Positions 51,129-59,761 of a stretch of 64,000 nt of DNA are shown one piece after another. Where the stretch lies: NCBI GenBank assembly GCA_022824025.1, contig JAJEBF010000061.1, positions 1 to 64,000 of the forward strand, given 5' to 3'. A program made the translations under genes and the position numbers. The notes below the pieces were generated by a model. That model saw nothing but the letters and a program-made list of their open reading frames with translations. It searched no databases and was not told the DNA's origin. The DNA comes from Caldilineaceae bacterium (GTDB lineage Bacteria; Chloroflexota; Anaerolineae; Caldilineales; Caldilineaceae). Positions within the stretch are counted from its first letter, which is position 1; every line of letters starts with the position of its first letter.

Positions 51129-52190
51129 CTACCCCCCGTAAAACCAGTCGGTCCCGATTCGCGCCACATAGATGCCGTCTCGCTTGTGATAGCTGATCAG
51201 CGCCAACCCTTCGACGAAGGTCAGACTCGGATAGCCGTAGTCGTCATCGGGATCCGGGCCAATCGGCCTTTCGTGGATCCACGTAACGCCCTCGTCTCTT
51301 GAAACAGTAGAAACGAAAGGTGTCCGCAGCCTGTCTTTTGTGCCGGTCGAGCGCAGCAGGAGCAGATCGCCCGTATCGGGAATCCGTTTAACGTTGAGCG
51401 CCGAGGAATTGGCGGAGAGCTTCAGACCGCGCATCTCCTCGCCCGGCGACCAGGTGACCCCCTCATCGTCCGAGTAGGATCTGACCACACAGCCGCTGTA
51501 CGTCCGGCACAGCATCATCACCCGGCCGTTACGCAACGGGACCACGTGGGGCTCCTGCGCCTCCACCGGCAACGTATCGACGACGTTTTCCGACTGATGC
51601 CAGGAGTAACCGTCGTCATCGGAATAGAAGACCGTGCTCACATAGCCGCGGTGGTCACCGCCTTCCTCCCTGATCTCCCTCTCGCAGGGCGCGAGAATCC
51701 GACCCGAGGGCAGTTGGACCAGCTTGTCATTGAAAACATGATTCGCGCCGGCGTGCGGCGTGACGATGAACTGGTCGCCCCATGTGGCGCCGTCGTCGGT
51801 CGACCGCCGGTAGTAGGTGTGCGCGAAACGCGGCAGAGACCCGGCAAAGTAGATGTAAGTCAACAGCAGCTGGCCGTTCGCCAGCCGCAGAAAACCGGGA
51901 TGCCGGTACTCTTCATTTGCGCGAAAGGGCTGCGGGCAGGGGATCAGCTGGAAAGGCTTGCCCCAGCTCTTGCCCAGATCATGGGAGAGACGTCCTGCGA
52001 TGTCGCCAACCAATGCGCCATTCCCGGAGCTCTCCCTGATACTGGAGTAAGATAGCAGAAGCCGGCCGTCATTCAGCGCCGCGATGTCGCCCACGTTGCC
52101 CCGGTAACCGAACCTCCGCCTGGGCATCGCCGCGGCATGCACATCTTCGAAGAGGGCGCTGGAGGAATCCGTCGCTCGACTTTCAAGCAT
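51129..52190 (-). CDS. BNR-repeat sialidase-like protein
   Basis: The 353-residue protein has five Asp-box repeats of the form S-x-D-x-G-x-[ST]-W: SHDLGKSW, STDDGATW, SDDDGYSW, SDDEGVTW and SRDEGVTW. Their spacing fits a six-bladed propeller of the exo-alpha-sialidase superfamily. Candidate active-site elements are an early Arg (FGYRGNVGDIAALNDGRLLL) and EYRHPGFLRLANGQL. No signal peptide is visible, so it is cytoplasmic or exported without a classical signal. Whether it cleaves sialic acid or another glycoside cannot be told. The ribosome site is weak. It is convergent with the ATP synthase operon. Confidence 0.85.
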   Translation of the reverse strand: MLESRATDSSSALFEDVHAAAMPRRRFGYRGNVGDIAALNDGRLLLSYSSIRESSGNGALVGDIAGRLSHDLGKSWGKPFQLIPCPQPFRANEEYRHPGFLRLANGQLLLTYIYFAGSLPRFAHTYYRRSTDDGATWGDQFIVTPHAGANHVFNDKLVQLPSGRILAPCEREIREEGGDHRGYVSTVFYSDDDGYSWHQSENVVDTLPVEAQEPHVVPLRNGRVMMLCRTYSGCVVRSYSDDEGVTWSPGEEMRGLKLSANSSALNVKRIPDTGDLLLLRSTGTKDRLRTPFVSTVSRDEGVTWIHERPIGPDPDDDYGYPSLTFVEGLALISYHKRDGIYVARIGTDWFYGG

Positions 52191-52406
52191 TATGACTTAC
52201 ATCAACTCTTGGAACTGTCCACTGTCAAAGCAACAACGAACAGATGACGGCCCAGGGGCGAAAAAGGGGATCCACATAGGAAAACATGTGATATGCCCGG
52301 CTTCTTCGGGCGCGAATCACAGTTTCGAGTGGTCCCCGCATCCTGCTGAAGCTTTCTATTGGGGTCCCCGTGTCGCGAGAAGCTCCCCGGAGTGCCTTCC
52401 CAAAAC

Positions 52407-53294
52407 TCAATCTGTCGGATCTGCCGCTTCGCTATCGGTGTCTGACGAATCCCCGGGAGGCATCCCCAACTCTTCCCGAAGCAATCGAAACAGCAGCTTG
52501 CGTTCCGAATCAGTCAGCCCTGCCAGTCTTTCCTGTAGTTCAAGCCCTGCCAGCCTCTCCTGTGGCCCAAGTCCGGCCAGCTTTTCTTCAGGGGTAGCCG
52601 TTTCGAGGACGCGTTGTCGTATCTCTTCCCCGATCTTCATGATTCTGTCTGGGGTCAATAGTTCGGCCATATCACCCTCTCCCTTCAATTCCAATGTCTG
52701 TTGCAGGCCCATCATGTAGGCGTGCAACGGGACCGACTCGGTTATGGTCGGCGAATCCAGCGCAGCATAGGCAGCCGCACGCTCCGGTCCTCGGCTGGCG
52801 AAGAGTTTCACAAATGCATTATTCGGACTGGGCGGCAAATCGTTCAAAACCAACAACCAGATTCGCCGCAGCAGTGGCAACGGGCTCCGATAGACACCAT
52901 CTTGCCGTTCCCTATATCCCCACTCTGCCAGTCGTGACTTCTGCGGCGTTCTCGCGCTCAGCGCCACGGTGAGCACCTGCTCTTCGCGCAATCTCTGTGC
53001 CTGGCGGTAAAAGTAGTCGTAAGCAACCGCTTGGGCAAGCCCGTTTTCGTTTATCGACTCCGTATACTTGAATTCCAGCAGGACATGCCCCGCAGGGCTG
53101 TCGCGCACGCCATCAGGCAATCGCGCCCTTTGCGCTGCATTCCACGCATCCCCCTCCCTCCGGAGGAGCAGTACATCGGCCTTGGGAGACTCCCCAAGGA
53201 GATCCACCTCAACGTGGACCGCGATCTCCACCGGCGCCAGCGACAACTGCAAGAGTCTGCCCAGAACCTGATGAGACTGAAAGCGAACCAGCAC
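52407..53294 (-). CDS. PD-(D/E)XK-like hypothetical protein
   Basis: The 295-residue protein starts with GTG. Residues 20-75 look like a restriction-endonuclease-like core: VEIAVHVEVDLLGESPKADV with LLLRRE, then GHVLLEFKYTESINE with an E-x-K motif, and AQAVAYDYFYRQAQ. The rest is helical, and the C-terminus carries a short repeated phrase (EKLAGLGPQERLAGLELQ, ERLAGLTDSERK). The family resembles many poorly understood nuclease-like proteins in cyanobacteria and Chloroflexota. The 216-base gap before 52191 holds nothing recognisable. No partner gene suggests a role. Confidence 0.6.
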   Translation of the reverse strand: MLVRFQSHQVLGRLLQLSLAPVEIAVHVEVDLLGESPKADVLLLRREGDAWNAAQRARLPDGVRDSPAGHVLLEFKYTESINENGLAQAVAYDYFYRQAQRLREEQVLTVALSARTPQKSRLAEWGYRERQDGVYRSPLPLLRRIWLLVLNDLPPSPNNAFVKLFASRGPERAAAYAALDSPTITESVPLHAYMMGLQQTLELKGEGDMAELLTPDRIMKIGEEIRQRVLETATPEEKLAGLGPQERLAGLELQERLAGLTDSERKLLFRLLREELGMPPGDSSDTDSEAADPTD

Positions 53295-53329
53295 AGAGCT
53301 AAGACCTGCAGGAATTCATGTAAGAGTCC

Positions 53330-56300
53330 CTACTTCGGCATATCCCGCAGCGCATTAAACACCGGCAGGTTGCTCCAATCATTTCTCACAATCCCCCACT
53401 GCGCCTTCTCCGTGCCGTCGGCAACCACGCGGAAATTCAGATTCCACAGAATCGCCGGACCCACCCAGCCCCACCGCTTCATCATTTGGAAGGCCTCAAC
53501 CGTCCACGCCGCCTGCTCATTAAAGTCGTTGTCGTTCGCGTACCCATAGCGAGGGTCAAACGCGCCGCCCGCTGCCCACCCGAACTCAGTCGGCCAGATG
53601 AGCTTATTGGCCGCGTTGTACTTAACCGCAATGTTTCGATAGCCCTCCATCGTGCTGCGGAAGCTCCAGGAGTGGTGCGGGCTGTCGCACGCGCCGTTGA
53701 AGCCGCTGTTGCCGTGGATCTGAATCGCCTCGCAGCCCTGCTGCCACGTGTATTGGGGCGGTACGTTGTACCCGCTTGGATGCGCGCCGATGCCGTCCAT
53801 GTAGCTGTTCAGCCCGGCCTGGAACATCTTCTCCAGATACTCGAAATCATCCATCGCCGCGATGCCGCCGCGGCTCTGCGGCGCGCCGTTGCTGGCCGCC
53901 GGGGTCAGCGCGCCGCTGATCACCAGCATCGACGGGCACGCCCGCTTGATCTCCGTATAGGCAGGTCTCAGCAGCGCCACATATTTGGCCGGATCCAAGG
54001 GCAGGTTGCCCCACTCGTAATGCAGATTCTGCTCGTTCCATACTTCAATTGCCTTCAGTGAAGTGCCGCAATACTTGCCGGCCATTGCTCCCAGGAACCT
54101 GGCGAACGTATTCGGATCCGCCGGAGGACCACCTACGTTCGGCTCGAATCCTCCTTCGCGCGCCCAGGGCGGCGCGTTGACGACGCTGAACAGCAGGCTG
54201 ATGCCGGCGTTGTTGGCCGCGTCGATGATGCCTTGCATCGAGCCCCAATCATACTGCCCCTGCGTATGCTCGAAGACCTTCCATTCAATCTGCTGCTTCA
54301 CCCAGCCAAAGCCCAGCTCCCGCGTCTTCTGCATTACTTGGCCGGCGTAGTTGTTGTGCACCATATGGGCCTGAACCCCGTAACCGAAACTGCCGCCCCC
54401 GCCCGGCGCCGGCGCCGCTGCAGCAGGCGCCGCCGGCGGATCCGGTATGTCGGTGATCACGCCCACTGAATTCAGCGGGCCGCTGACTGTAGCCAAATTT
54501 CCGAAGACCCAGCCCTTCTTGCCGTGGAAATCGATCTGCCACCAATCACCAGCCTGGTTTTTGCCGTAAATCAGGAAGGGTTTGCCGATATCGAGTTGGC
54601 CGATGGCTTTGTAGTTTGTACTCGGCCCCTCGCGCACGTTCACCGGTTGCGTCGTGACAAGCCTTGCGGTTTCCGGTGTCGGCGTCGGTACCGGCGTCGG
54701 CGTCGCAACCGGCGTCGGGGTCGCCAGGCTCAATGCCACCTTGTTCTGCGGGCTGGCCGCCTGCTGACTTCCCAAATTCGAGAACTGCACAACCTGCGCC
54801 TCGACATGGATATTGCCTTCGCCAACCGGAGCCATAAATGTGTGGACCGGATTCTCGATCGGAACCGTTACCTCCTCGATCAAGCCGCCGTCAGGGTGGA
54901 AAATCCTGAAGGATACCTTCAACATCGCCGGCGCCGGATTAACGCCCCCGCCCGTTTGGAATTGGCGGGCGACCTCCCACAAGTCCGGATCGACATCACC
55001 GGAATCCACATCCCGCACCATTACCTGGGTCACCCGGTGACGCTCCAGCAGGTTCAGCTTGCGGGCAAAGCTGCTGCTGTTCTCAATCGTGACCGTACGC
55101 TCCATCTGCTGGTCGTCAAGATATGCATAGACATATGCGCCTAACGCATCATCCCAGGCCAGTGGTCGCGTGATCCGCGGGTTGACTGCCGCCACCTCGA
55201 CATCCGCGCCAGGCGCGATTACCCCATTCTCTCCCCCCAGGCGGACCTGCGCGACCAATGGCTGCAGCGACTGCTGGAAACCCTTCAGCCACAACTGGTT
55301 TCCGCCCCGTTCTACCGACATGCCCGGCAACTCCACTTGCACCTTGCTCCGGTCGATCTGGTCGGTGGCATAGGTCAGCAAGGATCCCATCTGCCCGCCT
55401 AACTGATATGCGGCAGGGTCGGTCGGGCCCGGAATCAGGATGCGGTCAGCCGCGCTGCCCAGGGCCTTCCAGTCATAGCCGCGTGTGTTCCACTCCACCA
55501 TCGAAACCTGATTCGGCAGCTCCACCCGCACAGCCAGCCACCGGTTCATGTCCGGGGCATGCAGCCGTTCCGCCAGGCGTTCAATAAAGTATGTAAACTC
55601 TGCCCCGCCGGCCTGTGTCGCTTCAAGCCCGCGATAGTCGATGATCACGCCCGGGTAGCTGTATTGCGTCAGGAGACTGGCGATCGCGTTGAGTTGGTTC
55701 TGCATCTGCCCCGACTCCACCAACATGTTGTGGAGCAGGTCGCTGCGGGGAGCCTCGTTGCCGCGCCAGTTGCGTATCACCGGCACAATCGCATAGTTGC
55801 CCGCGGGCGCGTTGGGCCGCACGATATCCAGCGCCCCGTCGCCTCGCAGGTAATAGCCGGCCGCGGCAAGAGTTGTGATGGCAGCGTTGGACAAACTGGG
55901 CGGAACCTGTTCGCCGACGCCAATGTTGGCCCCCACCCTCGCCGGCGGCGCACTCGTCTGCATGACCACAAAATTCGTAGGCGGCGGGCCGCCAATACGC
56001 GCCTCAATCTTCTCCTCTACGGCCAAAACGGAACTGGCAACAAACTCCCAGCTATCTCCATCCCAACTATACAGTTCCAGCGTCTCATAGGGCTGGCTAT
56101 CGTTCGGAATCGGGATCTGTACGATGCTCTGCTCCAAACGACCGCCGCGCACCTCCACTTCGTATATCGGGCTCTTGGCCTCAAGACCCGTGCCCGCCAG
56201 CAAATCGCGGGCGGTCATCCACGCATCACCCGCATTCCCGTTCAGGAATTCTGCTCGCGGAATGCTGTCCAGGCTGACGCGAAACGTCTCAAGTACGCTT

Positions 56301-56545
56301 TCAGGAGGAAATATGATCGTCGTCCCGTCCGGATCCATTAGCGAACCGCCGTTCCTGTCTATCGTTGTGTAGGACAGAAACTGAATCCGCTCAAGAAGAC
56401 TGATCGGCGGCAACAGCAGCGCCACAACGATCAGTGCAGGAATCAGTACAAGCGAAAGAATGGCCGTCGCAATCCTCCGCATCCCGGAGGCCGACTTCGT
56501 CCCAGGTCGGCGCGGCTCATCATAGTCAAAAGAAGACCTTCCCAT
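53330..56545 (-). CDS. Membrane-anchored SH3b/glycosidase-like protein
   Basis: This 1071-residue protein starts at ATG after GGAGGAAAA. One membrane span lies at about 28-48 (ILSLVLIPALIVVALLLP). A beta-rich region follows, then at about 270-480 a TIM-barrel-like stretch with YPGVIIDYRGLEATQAGGAE (GH18-like D-Y-R-G-L-E). A Thr/Pro linker (ATPTPVATPTPVPTPTPE) leads to an SH3b domain (about 660-720; PVNVREGPSTNYKAIGQLD, GWVFGNLATVSG). The C-terminal 320 residues form a clan-A-like glycosidase domain: VWNEQNLHYEWGN (about E838) and LIWPTEFGWAAG (about E983), paralogous to the protein at 36992. It is probably exposed on the cell surface and may act on cell-wall or matrix sugars (inferred). Confidence 0.85.
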   Translation of the reverse strand: MGRSSFDYDEPRRPGTKSASGMRRIATAILSLVLIPALIVVALLLPPISLLERIQFLSYTTIDRNGGSLMDPDGTTIIFPPESVLETFRVSLDSIPRAEFLNGNAGDAWMTARDLLAGTGLEAKSPIYEVEVRGGRLEQSIVQIPIPNDSQPYETLELYSWDGDSWEFVASSVLAVEEKIEARIGGPPPTNFVVMQTSAPPARVGANIGVGEQVPPSLSNAAITTLAAAGYYLRGDGALDIVRPNAPAGNYAIVPVIRNWRGNEAPRSDLLHNMLVESGQMQNQLNAIASLLTQYSYPGVIIDYRGLEATQAGGAEFTYFIERLAERLHAPDMNRWLAVRVELPNQVSMVEWNTRGYDWKALGSAADRILIPGPTDPAAYQLGGQMGSLLTYATDQIDRSKVQVELPGMSVERGGNQLWLKGFQQSLQPLVAQVRLGGENGVIAPGADVEVAAVNPRITRPLAWDDALGAYVYAYLDDQQMERTVTIENSSSFARKLNLLERHRVTQVMVRDVDSGDVDPDLWEVARQFQTGGGVNPAPAMLKVSFRIFHPDGGLIEEVTVPIENPVHTFMAPVGEGNIHVEAQVVQFSNLGSQQAASPQNKVALSLATPTPVATPTPVPTPTPETARLVTTQPVNVREGPSTNYKAIGQLDIGKPFLIYGKNQAGDWWQIDFHGKKGWVFGNLATVSGPLNSVGVITDIPDPPAAPAAAAPAPGGGGSFGYGVQAHMVHNNYAGQVMQKTRELGFGWVKQQIEWKVFEHTQGQYDWGSMQGIIDAANNAGISLLFSVVNAPPWAREGGFEPNVGGPPADPNTFARFLGAMAGKYCGTSLKAIEVWNEQNLHYEWGNLPLDPAKYVALLRPAYTEIKRACPSMLVISGALTPAASNGAPQSRGGIAAMDDFEYLEKMFQAGLNSYMDGIGAHPSGYNVPPQYTWQQGCEAIQIHGNSGFNGACDSPHHSWSFRSTMEGYRNIAVKYNAANKLIWPTEFGWAAGGAFDPRYGYANDNDFNEQAAWTVEAFQMMKRWGWVGPAILWNLNFRVVADGTEKAQWGIVRNDWSNLPVFNALRDMPK

Positions 56546-57211
56546 TTCCGTTTTTCCTCCATTCTGCGCCGCCCTCGGGCAGAGGCGCTATGTACCTGAA
56601 TCCTGTCTGCTGGTGTATTCCTGTCTGTAACGGTCGCTTCGCGTCCACCTTTCGAATCGGCCGCCCATTCGCATAGTGGCTCCGCGCTGCCGCACGCGGC
56701 CGGGTCCGGGGAATCCTGCCGGGTCGCCCGTTCCTAAGTCCACAAGCTGCCGTTTTTCGTCACAGCGGCGGAAAACGGCAGCAAGGGTACGCGGCGCCCT
56801 GTCGGCCGCGCCAGATGCGAGAATCCTGCGACCGGGCAGGGAAAGCTTCTTCCTGCCTGCGCGCGCAGTTCTCCAACTATCTTAGCACATGCAAAAATCG
56901 GGACAAAAACGACTCCTTTTGGGCGGCCCCGCCCTTTCGCGTCCCTTGGCGGATCACCTGCCGTTCGCAGCCCACCTTCCTCCGCGCCGCATCGCATCCC
57001 CCTCCAACGGCCCCTGCCGTTCGGGCTGCATGTTTCAACGAAATCCTCCAGAAGTAGCCTAAAGCTCGTCCCCACTTTGCACCGCGCCTGACCGGGAAAT
57101 GATTGCCGAATCCTCCTTCACTGCATTATACTGTTAGCGTTATTTGCGCGAGCGGGAACTGCCAATTGAGCATTCGGCAGCCTGTCAGCAACCGCCTTCT
57201 TTTCTGGCAGG
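56546..57211. other. Divergent intergenic region with an 11-bp inverted repeat
   Basis: No gene was found in these 666 bases. GCTGCCGTTTT (56746-56756) and AAAACGGCAGC (56772-56782) form a perfect inverted repeat around 15 bases, not followed by a T run, possibly regulatory. The right end carries the proB promoter. Confidence 0.6.
57103..57132 (+). promoter_or_regulatory. Candidate promoter of proB-proA
   Basis: TTGCCG and TATACT, 18 bases apart, 80 bases before the proB start. Confidence 0.6.
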
Positions 57212-58324
57212 ATGGGAAGAATGTATCGGAAAATCGTCGTCAAGTTGGGAACAGGTGTCCTGACCAAAGGCACCCGCTTCCTCAACCAACCACAGATGGT
57301 CGAGTTGACGCGCCAAATCGCGTCGCTCCATCATCAGGACAAGCAGATCATCGTCTGCACCTCCGGCGCACAGGCCGCGGGCAGATCGCGCCTGCAGTTC
57401 CCTGAACTTCCCGATACGCTGTCCAGCCGCCAGATGCTGGCCGCAGTAGGCCAGAGCCGGCTTATGCTCATGTGGGAGAGATTTTTTGAAATCTATGGCA
57501 TCCATGTCGGCCAGATCCTGCTGACCAGGGCCGACACGGAAAACCGCCAGCGATTTCTCAACGCCCGTGATACCTTCAGCGCCCTGCTCAAACACAACAT
57601 CGTCCCAGTTGTCAACGAAAACGACGCTGTCGTTGTCGAGGAAATCAAGGTCGGCGACAATGACAATCTCTCGGCTCTGGTCTCAGTATTGACCAACGCT
57701 GATCTACTGCTGATGCTGACCGACCAGGCCGGCCTCTTTACCGCAGACCCGCGCATCGATCCGGACGCCGAGCTGATTCCTGAAGTCCATTCGATCGACG
57801 ACTCCCTGCGAGCCCTCGCCGGCAACACACGCTCCAACCTGGGAATCGGCGGCATGAGTACCAAACTGCAGGCCGCGGACCTCGCCTGCCGGGCCGGAAC
57901 CGATGTCGTGATCGCAGACGGCAGCGCGCCCGATGTCATCTCGCGCGTGGTCTCCGGTCAGCCTGTGGGAACCCGTTTCCCCGCACAGGAAACGCCCCTG
58001 GAAAACCGCAAACGCTGGATCCTGGCCGGGCCCGCGCCCTCGGGCCGTCTGCTCGTGGATGCCGGCGCGGCCAGAGCTCTGCGCCATCATGGCAATAGCC
58101 TCCTTCCCGTTGGCATCACGTCCGTGGAGGGCGAATTCGAGCGCGGCGACGCCGTCTTTGTAAATGAGAAAGGCGGCCCGGATTTGGCACGCGGCATCAC
58201 CCGCTATAGCAGCGCCGACCTGAAACGCATTCGCGGCTGCCAGTCCCATGAAATCAGCCGGCGGCTGGGCTATGGCTACGGACCGGTCGCCCTCCACCGC
58301 AATGACCTGATCCTATTGGAATAG
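57212..58324 (+). CDS. proB: Glutamate 5-kinase with PUA domain
   Basis: The 370-residue enzyme phosphorylates glutamate, the first step of proline synthesis. The kinase domain shows RKIVVKLGTGVLTKGTRFLN, QIIVCTSGAQAAGRSRL (usually SSGAIAAG, here with Gln), ALLKHNIVPVVNENDAVVVE, VGDNDNLSALVSVLTNADLL, LMLTDQAGLFTADPRIDPDA and IGGMSTKLQAADLACRAGTD. The C-terminal PUA domain (SLLPVGITSVEGEFERGDAV) is where proline-sensitive enzymes carry regulatory elements. ATG codons at 57212 and 57221 are both possible starts; neither has a well-placed ribosome site. proA follows after 17 bases. Confidence 0.95.
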   Translation: MGRMYRKIVVKLGTGVLTKGTRFLNQPQMVELTRQIASLHHQDKQIIVCTSGAQAAGRSRLQFPELPDTLSSRQMLAAVGQSRLMLMWERFFEIYGIHVGQILLTRADTENRQRFLNARDTFSALLKHNIVPVVNENDAVVVEEIKVGDNDNLSALVSVLTNADLLLMLTDQAGLFTADPRIDPDAELIPEVHSIDDSLRALAGNTRSNLGIGGMSTKLQAADLACRAGTDVVIADGSAPDVISRVVSGQPVGTRFPAQETPLENRKRWILAGPAPSGRLLVDAGAARALRHHGNSLLPVGITSVEGEFERGDAVFVNEKGGPDLARGITRYSSADLKRIRGCQSHEISRRLGYGYGPVALHRNDLILLE

Positions 58325-58341
58325 GTGTCTGGAGAAGACTT

Positions 58342-59709
58342 ATGACCATCGCTGTGAAAAAACCTGACGCGCACGAGGAAAGTCCCCCCCGAATTGATCG
58401 GGAGACAGGACACCCAGCGCAGATTCGACCTGCCCAGGATCCAGGGCAGACAGTGGATTTGGAGGCAATGGGGAAGGCGGCTCGGCAAGCAAGCCGCAAA
58501 CTGGCTGCATTGTCGTCAACGCGCAAGAATGACGCCCTCCTTGCCATTGCCGACGCCTTGGAAGACAGAAGCGCCGAGGTCCTGGCGCAGAACGAACTGG
58601 ATATCGCCGATGGCCGCGCCAGTGGTCTCAGCGATGCTCTGCTGGACCGGCTGCTTCTCACCCCGGAACGAATTCGAGGGCTGGCGGACGACACGCGCAA
58701 GGTAGCTGCCCTCCCCGACCCGGTCGGCGCCGAGCTCGAAAGCCGTCTGTTGCCCAATGGGATACGTCTCAGCCGCCGCCGAATCCCGATCGGCGTCCTC
58801 GGCGTCATCTACGAGGCCCGCCCCAACATCACCATCGACATCGCTGTCCTCAGCCTGAAAACCGGCAACGCCGTCATCCTGCGCGGCGGCAAAGAGACCC
58901 TGCGCAGCAACCTGGCGCTCGTCGCCGTTTTCGCCGACGCGCTTCAGGCCCAGGGCCTGCCTCGTGAGGCCACCCAATACATCGGCAATCCGGACAGAGC
59001 GCTCGTTTCCCAGTTTCTGCGCATGGACGAATACGTTGACATGCTTATCCCCCGCGGCGGCCACTCTCTGCACAGACTCTGCCGCGACCAAAGCACCATC
59101 CCGGTTATCACCGGCGGCATCGGCATCTGCCATTTCTACGTCGACATCACCGCCGATCAGGAACGCGGCATGGACGTCATCGTAAACGCCCGTACCCAGC
59201 GCCCCTCCGTTTGCAATGCTCTCGACACGCTGCTCGTCAACCGGCAGATCGCCGCCGAGTTCCTCCCCAAGCTGGCGCGCCGTATGGCCGACTGCGGCGT
59301 CGAAATACGCGCCGCGCCCGATGCCATGCCTTATCTCAAAAACCTGGGGGCAACTGTCATCCCGGCGGGGCCGGACGATTGGGACACAGAGTGGATGACG
59401 CTGATCCTCGGCGTCAAACTGGTCGACTCGCTCGACGAGGCCATCTCCCACATCCAAGAGCACAGCCAGGACCACTCCGACGGCATCCTCACCCAGGACT
59501 GGAACAACGCCCAACGCTTTGTCGACGCCGTCAACTCCTCAGCCGTCTTCGTAAACGCCAGCACACGTTTCAACGACGGCGGCCAGTTCGGCCTCGGCGC
59601 CGAAGTCGCAATCAGCACACAGAAGCTCCACGCCCGCGGACCCATGGGCCTGGAGGAGCTCACTACCTACAAGTGGATTGTCCTGGGCGATATGCACGTG
59701 CGGGAGTAG
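58342..59709 (+). CDS. proA: Gamma-glutamyl phosphate reductase
   Basis: The 455-residue enzyme reduces glutamyl phosphate to glutamate semialdehyde with NADPH, the second step of proline synthesis. From about residue 35 it is standard: MGKAARQASRKLAALSSTRK, GVLGVIYEARPNITIDIAVL, AVILRGGKETLRSNLALV, the catalytic Cys 291 in RPSVCNALDTLLV, and VNASTRFNDGGQFGLGAEVA. The first 34 residues (VKKPDAHEESPPRIDRETGH) are extra, though the upstream GGAGAAG-ATG supports this start; ATG at residue 36 is the alternative. proB is directly upstream. Confidence 0.95.
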   Translation: MTIAVKKPDAHEESPPRIDRETGHPAQIRPAQDPGQTVDLEAMGKAARQASRKLAALSSTRKNDALLAIADALEDRSAEVLAQNELDIADGRASGLSDALLDRLLLTPERIRGLADDTRKVAALPDPVGAELESRLLPNGIRLSRRRIPIGVLGVIYEARPNITIDIAVLSLKTGNAVILRGGKETLRSNLALVAVFADALQAQGLPREATQYIGNPDRALVSQFLRMDEYVDMLIPRGGHSLHRLCRDQSTIPVITGGIGICHFYVDITADQERGMDVIVNARTQRPSVCNALDTLLVNRQIAAEFLPKLARRMADCGVEIRAAPDAMPYLKNLGATVIPAGPDDWDTEWMTLILGVKLVDSLDEAISHIQEHSQDHSDGILTQDWNNAQRFVDAVNSSAVFVNASTRFNDGGQFGLGAEVAISTQKLHARGPMGLEELTTYKWIVLGDMHVRE

Positions 59710-59731
59710 ATTCTTGCCGATCGTCCCTTAG

Positions 59732-59760
59732 ACCGGGGCCGTGCGGCCCCGGTTTCCCTT
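59732..59760 (+). terminator. Terminator after proA
   Basis: ACCGGGGCC and GGCCCCGGT form a perfect nine-pair stem around GTGC, followed by TTCCCTT. It stands between proA and the convergent kinase gene. Confidence 0.8.
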
Positions 59761-59761
59761 G

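Noticed and set aside
54130..56665. tRNA-like fragments around TTCGAATC
   Set aside because: The strings occur within a protein-coding gene or GC-rich spacer and no cloverleaf can be built around them.
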